From contig JAICTU010000585.1 of the NCBI GenBank assembly GCA_025936205.1, forward strand, positions 1-5,159: DNA of 5,159 nucleotides. Direction: 5' to 3'. Numbering within the stretch: the stretch's first letter is position 1; each line of letters starts with the position of its first letter. Origin of the DNA: Polyangiaceae bacterium. Lineage in GTDB: Bacteria; Myxococcota; Polyangia; Polyangiales; Polyangiaceae. Made by a program: the position numbers and the translations under genes. Shown here in pieces: positions 1 to 5,159 of the stretch. A model generated the notes under the pieces. That model saw only the letters and a list, made by a program, of their open reading frames with translations. It did not search any database and had not been told where the DNA came from.

Positions 1-307
1 CCCCACGAGCCGGAGCTTTGCTCGCAGCCGCGGCGCTGCGCGGGCGCGGGATGCCCTTGCTCGCCTTGCCGGGGACTCGCTCGTCGGCGCTCGCCGCTTC
101 GGGCGCGCTCGGCGGATGGGAGCCGCGCTGTGAAGGCGCGTGCGACGAAGGTGGGCCCTTGGACGAGGGCGGGGCGGGCGGCTCGGAACGAATCCGCCGC
201 TTGCTCTCCCAGACCGGCGTGAAGAAGCCCGACAGCTGGTCGACGTCACCGACCTTGAAGTTCTTGGAGGGATTGCTGGATTCGATGTCGCGATCGTCGG
301 TGTTCAT
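1..307 (-). CDS. Hypothetical protein, N-terminal 102 codons only (C-terminus off window)
   Basis: I translated this frame by hand. It opens with ATG at 307-305 and has no stop down to base 1, so the gene continues past the left edge. The start is well supported: GAGGAG (313-318) sits 5 nt upstream. The N-terminus is MNTDDRDIESSNPSKNF, followed by KVGDVDQLSGFFTPVWESKR, a short segment with hydrophobic and aromatic residues at about residues 19-38. After residue 40 the chain turns Pro/Ser/Ala-rich and basic (for example EPPAPPSSKGPPSSHAPS), with no hydrophobic stretch. There is no signal peptide or membrane helix in the visible part, so this end is probably cytoplasmic and largely disordered. 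Codon use (GCC, GCG, CGC, CCG) matches the other genes. I do not recognise the family. A disordered N-terminal leader before a folded domain outside the window is likely. It lies 106 bp downstream of gene C on the same strand and could be in the same transcript. Confidence 0.72.
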   Translation of the reverse strand, partial: MNTDDRDIESSNPSKNFKVGDVDQLSGFFTPVWESKRRIRSEPPAPPSSKGPPSSHAPSQRGSHPPSAPEAASADERVPGKASKGIPRPRSAAAASKAPARG

Positions 308-413
308 GCAGGCTCCTCGAATCGACCCATGTGTAGCACGCCCGCCGGCGGTCCACCGGGGCCAAAGCCCGGCGCTAGCATCGAGCAGCTGACCCGGTTT
401 GCTGCGCTCATTT
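308..413. other. 106-bp intergenic gap with a short GC hairpin and no clear promoter
   Basis: This is the only gap over 50 bp in the window. A 5-bp GC stem with a 7-nt loop (ccggg at 356-360 with cccgg at 368-372) can be drawn, but no T-run follows it on the minus strand, so it is not a canonical intrinsic terminator. I looked for sigma70-like -35/-10 pairs and a sigma54 GG/GC element reading toward the gene at 307 and saw none that are convincing. Whether transcription reads through from gene C or restarts here cannot be decided from the sequence. Confidence 0.4.
313..318 (-). promoter_or_regulatory. Strong Shine-Dalgarno site for the left-edge gene
   Basis: On the minus strand the sequence reads GAGGAG-CCTGC-ATG, a near-consensus ribosome-binding site with a 5-nt spacer to the ATG at 307. 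It is the clearest ribosome-binding site in the window and fixes the start of the partial gene at 1-307. Confidence 0.75.
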
Positions 414-2297
414 TCAGGGAGAAGCGCGGAGCGAGTCTTCTTGGCAGGTTGGCCGGTTTTGGTTGTTGGGGTCGAGTACGCAGCCGCCTTTGCAGGCTTT
501 TTCAAGCTCGCGCTCCTGGCCGTCGGCGGAGCAGAGATAGAGCGAAGAGCCAAAGCACAGCGGGAGCAACGGCTCGCACAGGTCGCACTGGCCGTGGGGT
601 GCGTCGCACAGGCTATCCCCTGGGCAGTCGCGCACGTTGCTGAAGCCGTCGCCCGCGGAGTTGCAGACCTGCAACGTCAAGCCGAGCGTCGGCTCTCCGG
701 GCATGGCGACGACGGGGGTCGCTCCCGGCGCCACGCAGCGATATTCCCCCGGCTTGCATTGAGGCGGGCGGCAGGAACCGCTGCCGGAGGCATCGCAGAG
801 CGCGCTGGTCGCGCACCACTCCTGCGCCTGCCAGGCGTTACCCCGGCAACGCTCCAGGTACTGGCCGTTGCAACGCAGCGCACCGGTGGTGCAGCCCGGG
901 GGGCTGTTGCAGCGGCCTTCTCCGCTCAGGTCGCAGCTGCCCGAGATCTGTTCCGGCGATGCGTTGGCGGGCAGCTGAGCCAGCAGGCGGCAGTCTTGCA
1001 CGACCTCCCATGCCTCTCGGCCGGCGTTGCAGCGTTCCAGCTTGCCATCGGGGCTGCAACGTTGCTGTCCGGCGTTGCAGCGAGGAGCGTCGCAGCGCTT
1101 TGCGGGGGCGTTGCACAAGGCCTCCGTCTGGCAAGACTGCACCGTGATCCAGTCGGTGCCATCGATATTGCAGCGCTCGAGGGCGCTGCCGTTGCAGCGG
1201 TACTGCGTGACCTCGCAGACTGGCTCGCGACAGTTGCCGGCGCCCGTTGGATCGCACTGGGCGGCGCCGGCGCAGGTTTGCTCGAGCCGCCAGGTGCGTT
1301 CCGGCGAGCAGACCTGCAGCTCCTTGCCGCTGCATTGCAGGGTGCCGGGGACGCAGTCTTCGGCGCTACAGCTGCCGGTCGAAGCGCTGCAGCGCCCGGG
1401 GCTGCCGCAGTCCTGCTCCAACACGTAGCCGGTGCGATAGACGTTGCAGCGCATCAGCTTGGAGCCGTCGCAGGCGTACTTGCCCGGCGTGCAGGAGGGA
1501 GCCGTACAACCCAGCCGATCCAGATCTGCCAGGGACAGGTTGGCTGCCTGCGGATCACCGATCAGTTCCCGGAGGTCGTTGCAGTGCAGCAGGTTCAAGC
1601 AGGTCTCGACGAACTCGAACTCCGTCTGGTCGTCGTTGCAACGCAGTAAGTCGCCGTTGTAGCAGCGAAAGGGCGAGGTCACGGTCGCCGCGTTCTCGCC
1701 GCGCACGTCGAGACAGCCCGTCTTCAGGCAGGTGGGAGGGATCGAGCTGTCGTCGCAGAGCGCGCGCGTCGGACATTGCTGGCCCTGCCTCCAGCCCGTG
1801 GCCACGCAGCTTTGCAGTTGTGCGTCGCTGCACTGGACGTCCGGGGTGGTCGAATTGCAGGGCGTATCTTCGCAACCTCCTCGCTTGGCATTGCACTGCG
1901 CCGCGCTGGCGCAGGTGCTGACGGGGGTCCAGCCCGTCTGCCCCTCGTTGCAAGCGCTGAGCAGCGGCCCGTCGCAGCGGAAGTCGCCGGGCGTGCAGGC
2001 GGGCGGCTGGCAGCCGGGCGTCGCACATTTGCTCGGATCGGCGCAGCACAGCTCGGGAGTCGAGCAGACGCGCGCGGTGCGAAAGCCGGTGAGGTCGGCG
2101 CGGCAGATCTCGAGCGCGCTGCCTTCGCAACGCAGCTGCTGCGGGCTGCATGGCGGCGCTGGCGCGGCGTCGCCGCCTTTGTTGGACTGGACGATGACGA
2201 TGCCATCCGTGTCGAGCACCTGCGCGCAGGCCAGCCCCAGCAGCAGCAGCCCCCCGGCACCTCGAACAGAACGTCGGCGCTGCGCCGGTTGCCCCAT
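414..2297 (-). CDS. Cysteine-repeat exported protein, probable lipoprotein (627 aa, 11 repeats)
   Basis: It starts at ATG 2297-2295, overlapping the stop of the upstream gene by one base, and ends at TGA 414-416. The N-terminus has a basic stretch (RRRSVR, residues 7-12), a hydrophobic core at residues 14-23 (GGLLLLGLA), then Cys24. This suggests a lipoprotein signal, although the lipobox is imperfect (Gly at -3); signal peptidase I cleavage after A25 is the alternative. A short linker leads to Cys50, and residues 50-618 are 11 tandem units. The protein has 69 Cys in 627 residues, or 68 without Cys24. The typical unit is C-x-G-x2-L-x2-C, then about 12 residues, C-x5-C, about 6-8 residues, C-x4-C, with an aromatic residue six before the third Cys in ten units. 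No CxxCH heme sites, histidine clusters or catalytic motifs are visible. The Cys pattern implies an oxidised, disulfide-rich surface or periplasmic protein. I know of no assigned function; binding, adhesion or structural roles are guesses. Confidence 0.88.
   Translation of the reverse strand: MGQPAQRRRSVRGAGGLLLLGLACAQVLDTDGIVIVQSNKGGDAAPAPPCSPQQLRCEGSALEICRADLTGFRTARVCSTPELCCADPSKCATPGCQPPACTPGDFRCDGPLLSACNEGQTGWTPVSTCASAAQCNAKRGGCEDTPCNSTTPDVQCSDAQLQSCVATGWRQGQQCPTRALCDDSSIPPTCLKTGCLDVRGENAATVTSPFRCYNGDLLRCNDDQTEFEFVETCLNLLHCNDLRELIGDPQAANLSLADLDRLGCTAPSCTPGKYACDGSKLMRCNVYRTGYVLEQDCGSPGRCSASTGSCSAEDCVPGTLQCSGKELQVCSPERTWRLEQTCAGAAQCDPTGAGNCREPVCEVTQYRCNGSALERCNIDGTDWITVQSCQTEALCNAPAKRCDAPRCNAGQQRCSPDGKLERCNAGREAWEVVQDCRLLAQLPANASPEQISGSCDLSGEGRCNSPPGCTTGALRCNGQYLERCRGNAWQAQEWCATSALCDASGSGSCRPPQCKPGEYRCVAPGATPVVAMPGEPTLGLTLQVCNSAGDGFSNVRDCPGDSLCDAPHGQCDLCEPLLPLCFGSSLYLCSADGQERELEKACKGGCVLDPNNQNRPTCQEDSLRASP
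444..2150 (-). repeat. Eleven tandem six-cysteine protein repeats inside the exported protein
   Basis: The core Cys of each unit (protein numbering) are: 57-65-78-84-91-96; 108-116-129-135-142-147; 156-164-175-181-190-195; 212-220-233-239-264-269; 276-284-297-303-310-315; 322-330-342-348-356-361; 368-376-389-395-402-407; 414-423-436-455-463-469; 476-484-495-501-509-514; 521-545-558-564-571-574; and a degenerate last unit 581-589-602-606-618. Units 1 and 2 carry extra Cys (50, 85, 101). The third-to-fourth spacing is exactly five residues in nine units; unit 8 has 18 and unit 11 has three. A Trp, Phe or Tyr lies six residues before the third Cys in units 1-10 (F72, W123, W169, F227, Y291, W336, W383, W430, W489, F552). 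Many units carry the string RCN or ERCN. Units are diverged in DNA, so this is an old protein-level repeat. Confidence 0.88.
2226..2297 (-). other. Signal sequence with probable lipidation Cys24 (gene C)
   Basis: Residues 1-24 have a basic n-region (RRR at 7-9, R12), a leucine-rich core (LLLLGLA, 17-23) and Cys24. The lipobox reads L20-G21-L22-A23-C24; Ala at -1 fits, but Gly at -3 is unusual. Cleavage by signal peptidase I after A23-C24-A25 is an alternative. Either way the product is exported. If lipidated, the +2 residue is Ala, not Asp, which by the E. coli rule would favour the outer membrane; that rule is not firmly established for myxobacteria. Confidence 0.6.
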
Positions 2298-2299
2298 CA
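2295..2299 (-). other. TGATG stop/start overlap coupling genes B and C
   Basis: On the minus strand the TGA of gene B (2299-2297) shares its last base with the ATG of gene C (2297-2295). A weak Shine-Dalgarno-like GGGAAG (2304-2309) lies 6 nt upstream of the ATG, inside the last codons of gene B. This arrangement is typical of translational coupling and implies a shared mRNA and related amounts of the two proteins. Confidence 0.8.
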
Positions 2300-3361
2300 G
2301 AAGCTTCCCACGGCACCCACCGTCCCGAAGCCTACGTACGGATGCAGCGTCGCTGGTATCCGCCCGGAAGATTGCGCGGGCTTATCGGGACTGTCGGGAG
2401 CCGTGATGAGTAAGATAAGTCCGGTCGCCGCCAGCGCGCCGCCGGCAATGAAGCCCACCGTCGAGATGGTGGCGTACTTCTCCATGTCGTCTTTCTTCTG
2501 CAAGGCGGCGCGGTGCTTGGTACCCGTCGGGTCCGAAACGACGCAGGTCGAGCTGTTGCGGTTGTCGCAGTAGTCGAGCAAATCTTCGTGTGCGCTATAA
2601 GCAAGGAGGCCCGACACGCTGCCCACGATCAGGCCGGCACCGCCCAATCCGAGCGTGACGTAGCCGAGCGTGTTCTGCGTGATCAGCGGCGCGCCCTCTC
2701 CGCCGTCGTACGTCATCATGGGATCGGGGGAGTGCTCCGTCACGGCCACAACCGTCGCCGCCCTGGGTAGGCGCTTCATTTTCAGCTCGATCGCGGGCAA
2801 ATGCTCGCCCTCCGCCAGCTGCACCTCGACCTCGGCGGGCTGGTACCCCTCGGCCGTGGCCCTGGCCTTCAACGTGCCCGGATCGACGGGGCGCTGTGCG
2901 CCCAGAGCGGCGCTGGGGATCACGGCGTTGTTGAGCTGCACCTCCACCTCATTGGCGTTGGCGCCCTCGACGTTCACCGATACCCACGCCAGCCGCGGCT
3001 CGACGGCTTTGACCTCTTGCTTGGCCTCGGTGAGGGCGCGTCTGAAAGCCTCCGGTGCATCCGGCTCGACGCCCTCACGGATGACCTTGCGATAGATCTC
3101 GTAGGCTTCGACCAACCGCCCCTGGCCCACGCGGGCGCGCGCCAGGCGCACCAGGAAGGTCGGCGCCGACAGCAGATCGTTGGCGCGCTGGAAGCGGTCC
3201 GCGGCGGTGTCGTAATCGCCCTTCTTCAGGGCGATCTGCCCCTCCGTGGCGAGCCGCCGTGCGGTGGCGCGGTCGGCCGCGGAGGGCACGGCCTGCGCCG
3301 CAGCCAGACCGGGGGCGAGGCTGGCCAGGACGAGCAAAGCAGAAGCAAAGAAGTATTTCAT
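2297..3361 (-). CDS. Sec-exported TPR/PEGA-like protein with two C-terminal membrane helices (354 aa)
   Basis: The frame is open well upstream of 3361, but I place the start at ATG 3361 because it begins a classic Sec signal: MKYFFASALLVLASLAPG, then an AAAQA cleavage region (about residue 24). Residues 32-100 are amphipathic helices of TPR type (for example ALKKGDYDTAADRFQRA, then a second pair around LVRLARARVGQGRLVEAYEI). Residues 125-198 resemble a PEGA-type beta domain (WVSVNVEGA, VEVQLNN, LKARATAEGYQPAEVEVQL). Two Gly-rich helices follow at 232-254 and 297-320, separated by a charged loop with Cys265 and Cys273. The tail ends in PYVGFGTVGAVGSF. This architecture recurs in myxobacterial envelope proteins, where PEGA domains are thought to bind cell-wall or surface polymers; no enzyme motif is present. 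The ribosome-binding site is weak. It follows gene A by 44 bp and overlaps gene C by one base. Export and domain layout are well supported; the role is unknown. Confidence 0.87.
   Translation of the reverse strand: MKYFFASALLVLASLAPGLAAAQAVPSAADRATARRLATEGQIALKKGDYDTAADRFQRANDLLSAPTFLVRLARARVGQGRLVEAYEIYRKVIREGVEPDAPEAFRRALTEAKQEVKAVEPRLAWVSVNVEGANANEVEVQLNNAVIPSAALGAQRPVDPGTLKARATAEGYQPAEVEVQLAEGEHLPAIELKMKRLPRAATVVAVTEHSPDPMMTYDGGEGAPLITQNTLGYVTLGLGGAGLIVGSVSGLLAYSAHEDLLDYCDNRNSSTCVVSDPTGTKHRAALQKKDDMEKYATISTVGFIAGGALAATGLILLITAPDSPDKPAQSSGRIPATLHPYVGFGTVGAVGSF
3290..3361 (-). other. Sec signal peptide (gene B)
   Basis: Residues 1-24 show one Lys at position 2, a long hydrophobic core (FFASALLVLASLAPGLAAA) and small residues at the likely cleavage site (AQA before Val25; cleavage after A22 is also possible). 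This signal decides the start codon against the long in-frame upstream extension, which lacks any such feature and would overlap the 3' end of gene A. Confidence 0.8.
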
Positions 3362-3405
3362 GGGGCTGCCTGCAAGGTTGCTACCGGATCGAGGGCGCTG
3401 GCTTT
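3362..3405 (-). other. 44-bp spacer between genes A and B
   Basis: The spacer holds no recognisable promoter or terminator. The bases just before the ATG at 3361 read CAGGCAGCCCC, which offers only a poor Shine-Dalgarno match (CAGG). The short gap and absence of a terminator suggest that A and B are co-transcribed. Confidence 0.5.
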
Positions 3406-5159
3406 TCAGATACCGAAGTCGAAGTCTCCGTTGGCGGGCCGCGGAGGCGCACCCGGCTCGGTGCCAGGCTTTTTGGGAGCCGCCCGAGGCGCCACGGGGA
3501 GAGCAGACATGGGGGGAGTAGACATGGGGGGAATAGAAGTGGCGGACTCGGCACCGGCTCCCGCCTCGCGCGCAGCAGGCACAGGGGCTGCGGCGTGACT
3601 GGCCCCCGACGCTGCCGGGTGGAACGCCGGAGACGCCGGCGCCGCGGGAGTTGACGGAGAAAGGCCCGGCTTGGGTTTCAGGTCCGTGTGCGGGCGAACT
3701 GCTGCCTCGGCCGGCTTGGGGGGCGGCGGAGGGATCACCAGACCTGGCGCGAGCTCTTCCCCTTGCAGGCGAGGGCTCTGCGGCGCTTCGGACGCGGCCT
3801 CTGGTGCGTTGGCGCTGGACGGCGGGGCAGCGGCCTCGGGGCTCGCCCGGCGTTGCGGCTCCGCCATGCTGGGGGTGGCGGGAGTTGCGGGAACGTTCTG
3901 TACCGGCGGCTCCAACGAGCGCGTGGCCTGCCCGAGCACGCCGGTCCCAGCGACGGGGGAACGGCCTGCCGCGAAGATGACGACGGCCGCCGCCGCGCAC
4001 ACGACCAGGCCGGCAATCAGGTGAGGCCGGTGATCGCGATCGGTGAGGACCACGCGCAGCGTGTGCCCGGTGCGTTCACGCCAGCTCGACGGGATCGTAT
4101 CGCGCCCGGGCACGTCGCCGGACATGGGATCGAGCTCCCAGGGCATGGCACGCGCGGAGGCGCGCGGACGAGGGAAGGGCACCGTGGGGCTGCCCGGGCG
4201 GCGCAAGGCGGCGATCGAGGGCGGAAGCTCCGCGTCGTCTTCGGACGAGACGTCGATGCTCTTGCACGGGGCGCCGGCGATCACCATCGACGCCGTCTTC
4301 TGGGCCTCGGCAACCGGTGGCGTGGCTTTCGCGGCAGGCGCGCTCGACGCCGCTCTGGCCGCCGGCTTCGCCGGGGGAACGATGCCGACCAGCGTCTTGC
4401 GACTGCCGAGCCCCATGGGCTGCGTGGGCACGGAAGTGAACTTCTCGGGCTCTGGCTCGGCACCCGCATCTGCGCTGAGGGCCGCCACGCGGATCTTCGA
4501 TGTCGCGCCCGATGCTGCTGCTTCCAGGGCGCGCATCATCGTGAGCGCTGCCGGACCGATCCCCGCCACGGTGGTGGAGGTGACGTTACCACCGGGGGTG
4601 CGTGCCGCCTCCGGCGCTGCGCTGCCGGTTGCTGCTGCGGGGCCCGCCGGCTTGGCCTCAGCTGCGCTCGACTTGCCCGTAGCGCTGGAGGCCTCGCCGC
4701 GAGTCAGGCTCGGAGAGGTCCTGTCTGAGGCGGCTTTGCCGACGCTGTCAGCAGCCGCCTTGCCCGGCACGGGTTGCGCGGACGGAGCCTTGGCCGCGCC
4801 AGCCTTGCTGGCAACTGCCTTGCTGGTAACCAGGGTGCCTGTCGGGGCGACGCCGGGCGCAGCGTCGGGTGCCGCGCTCCGCGCGGGCGGCGCTTTGGCG
4901 CCGGGCGCGTCCTGGGTGCCGCTCGGTTGGGTCTCGGCTTTCGCGACCACCGTCGCCACCAGCGGTGTCGCGTCCCGGGACTTGCCGACCCCGAGGGACG
5001 TGATGCTGCCGGGCGAGGCCTGAGCTACGGCGCCGGCTCCACCAGCAGTGCCGAGCAGCACGGCGTGGGCCGCTGCGCCATTCGTCGTGGCGGAGGAAGC
5101 GGAGCCAGTCGAGCGGTCCGGGCCGCGACCGCCGGTGGGACTGGTCGCGACCGGGCTGC
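3406..5159 (-). CDS. Ala/Pro/Ser-rich single-pass membrane protein, C-terminal part (N-terminus off window)
   Basis: The frame ends at TGA 3406-3408. The first in-window candidate start that I can see is GTG at 5061, but the frame stays open to base 5159 (codons reading SPVATSPTGGRGPDRSTG and on) in the same low-complexity style, so the gene very likely begins outside. Counting from GTG 5061, residues 1-345 are Ala/Ser/Thr/Pro/Lys-rich and mostly disordered, with a more structured patch, PSSWRERTGHTLRVVLTDRD, just before the membrane. One helix (LIAGLVVCAAAAVVIFAAG, 348-366) has more basic residues on its N-terminal side, so the N-part should be cytoplasmic and the 185-residue Pro-rich tail (including IPPPPPKP) periplasmic. 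The chain ends DFDFGI. A missing N-terminal domain such as a Ser/Thr kinase or zinc-ribbon is plausible from myxobacterial proteins of this build, but nothing visible proves it. It is the first visible gene of the A-B-C unit. Confidence 0.82.
   Translation of the reverse strand, partial: SPVATSPTGGRGPDRSTGSASSATTNGAAAHAVLLGTAGGAGAVAQASPGSITSLGVGKSRDATPLVATVVAKAETQPSGTQDAPGAKAPPARSAAPDAAPGVAPTGTLVTSKAVASKAGAAKAPSAQPVPGKAAADSVGKAASDRTSPSLTRGEASSATGKSSAAEAKPAGPAAATGSAAPEAARTPGGNVTSTTVAGIGPAALTMMRALEAAASGATSKIRVAALSADAGAEPEPEKFTSVPTQPMGLGSRKTLVGIVPPAKPAARAASSAPAAKATPPVAEAQKTASMVIAGAPCKSIDVSSEDDAELPPSIAALRRPGSPTVPFPRPRASARAMPWELDPMSGDVPGRDTIPSSWRERTGHTLRVVLTDRDHRPHLIAGLVVCAAAAVVIFAAGRSPVAGTGVLGQATRSLEPPVQNVPATPATPSMAEPQRRASPEAAAPPSSANAPEAASEAPQSPRLQGEELAPGLVIPPPPPKPAEAAVRPHTDLKPKPGLSPSTPAAPASPAFHPAASGASHAAAPVPAAREAGAGAESATSIPPMSTPPMSALPVAPRAAPKKPGTEPGAPPRPANGDFDFGI
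3505..3534 (-). repeat. Two-copy 15-bp in-frame tandem repeat in gene A
   Basis: Two adjacent copies of agacatggggggaRt (3505-3519 and 3520-3534; the two copies differ at one base) encode IPPMS-TPPMS at residues 510-519. Being 15 bp long, gain or loss of a copy keeps the frame. It lies in the Pro-rich periplasmic tail and is likely a slippage product without a regulatory role. Confidence 0.8.
3967..4020 (-). other. Single transmembrane helix of gene A
   Basis: These bases encode LIAGLVVCAAAAVVIFAA, flanked by DRDHRPH on the N-terminal side and GRSP on the C-terminal side. By the positive-inside rule the N-terminal half is cytoplasmic and the Pro-rich tail periplasmic, although the charge bias is modest. 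Confidence 0.75.

Noticed and set aside
356..372. Hairpin as terminator for gene C
   Set aside because: The stem is only 5 bp and no T-run follows it on the minus strand; in GC-rich DNA such stems are common by chance.
1026..1451. Repeated word gttgcagcg (for example 1026, 1074, 1191, 1443) as a DNA-binding site or array
   Set aside because: On the coding strand it reads CGC-TGC-AAC, the recurrent Arg-Cys-Asn of the protein repeats. It is in frame and explained by the protein.
399..1649. Long plus-strand open frame (416 codons) opposite the Cys-repeat gene
   Set aside because: The protein is an Ala/Arg/Val-rich low-complexity shadow. The minus strand has a signal sequence, a start coupled to gene B and strict Cys periodicity, so the minus frame is the real gene.
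414..2297. Multiheme cytochrome or ferredoxin-like role for the Cys-rich protein
   Set aside because: There is no CxxCH heme motif and no CxxCxxC cluster motif. Spacing is regular but wide, as in disulfide-bonded extracellular repeats.
3362..4000. Upstream in-frame extension of gene B (213 more codons)
   Set aside because: It would overlap the 3' end of gene A by about 600 bp, is Arg/Gly/Pro-rich like a GC shadow, and would bury the clear Sec signal peptide that begins at 3361.
4043..5023. Plus-strand open frame of 326 codons opposite gene A
   Set aside because: Ala/Gly-rich mirror of the Ala-rich minus frame; stop codons are rare in all frames at this GC content. No domain, signal or good ribosome-binding site supports it.

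Overview
The window is very GC-rich and tightly packed. All supported genes lie on the minus strand and read from the right edge to the left. The style of the proteins suggests a large-genome myxobacterium, with the Polyangiales as my best guess. The signs are an Ala/Pro/Ser-rich single-pass membrane protein, a TPR + PEGA-like protein with two glycine-rich transmembrane helices, and a long cysteine-repeat exported protein. This placement is inference; there is no rRNA or other phylogenetic marker here.

Layout from right to left (5' to 3' of the transcript). (A) 3406-5159: C-terminal part of a long low-complexity protein with one transmembrane helix and a proline-rich tail; its true start lies beyond the window. 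(B) 2297-3361: a Sec-exported protein with a TPR-like helical region, a PEGA-like beta domain and two C-terminal membrane helices. (C) 414-2297: a probable lipoprotein of 627 residues made almost wholly of 11 repeats, each with about six cysteines. (D) 1-307: the first 102 codons of another gene, running off the left edge. The A-B gap is 44 bp, B and C overlap by one base (TGATG), and the C-D gap is 106 bp.

A, B and C look like one transcription unit whose products all act at the cell envelope: an inner-membrane protein with a periplasmic Pro-rich tail, a periplasmic or inner-membrane TPR/PEGA protein, and a secreted disulfide-rich lipoprotein. D may be co-transcribed or separate; it has the strongest ribosome-binding site in the window. 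No biochemical function can be assigned to any of the four from sequence alone.

There are no RNA genes, mobile elements or CRISPR arrays that I can support. Long open frames on the plus strand opposite genes A and C are shadows caused by the high GC content. The most noteworthy item is the repeat architecture of gene C.
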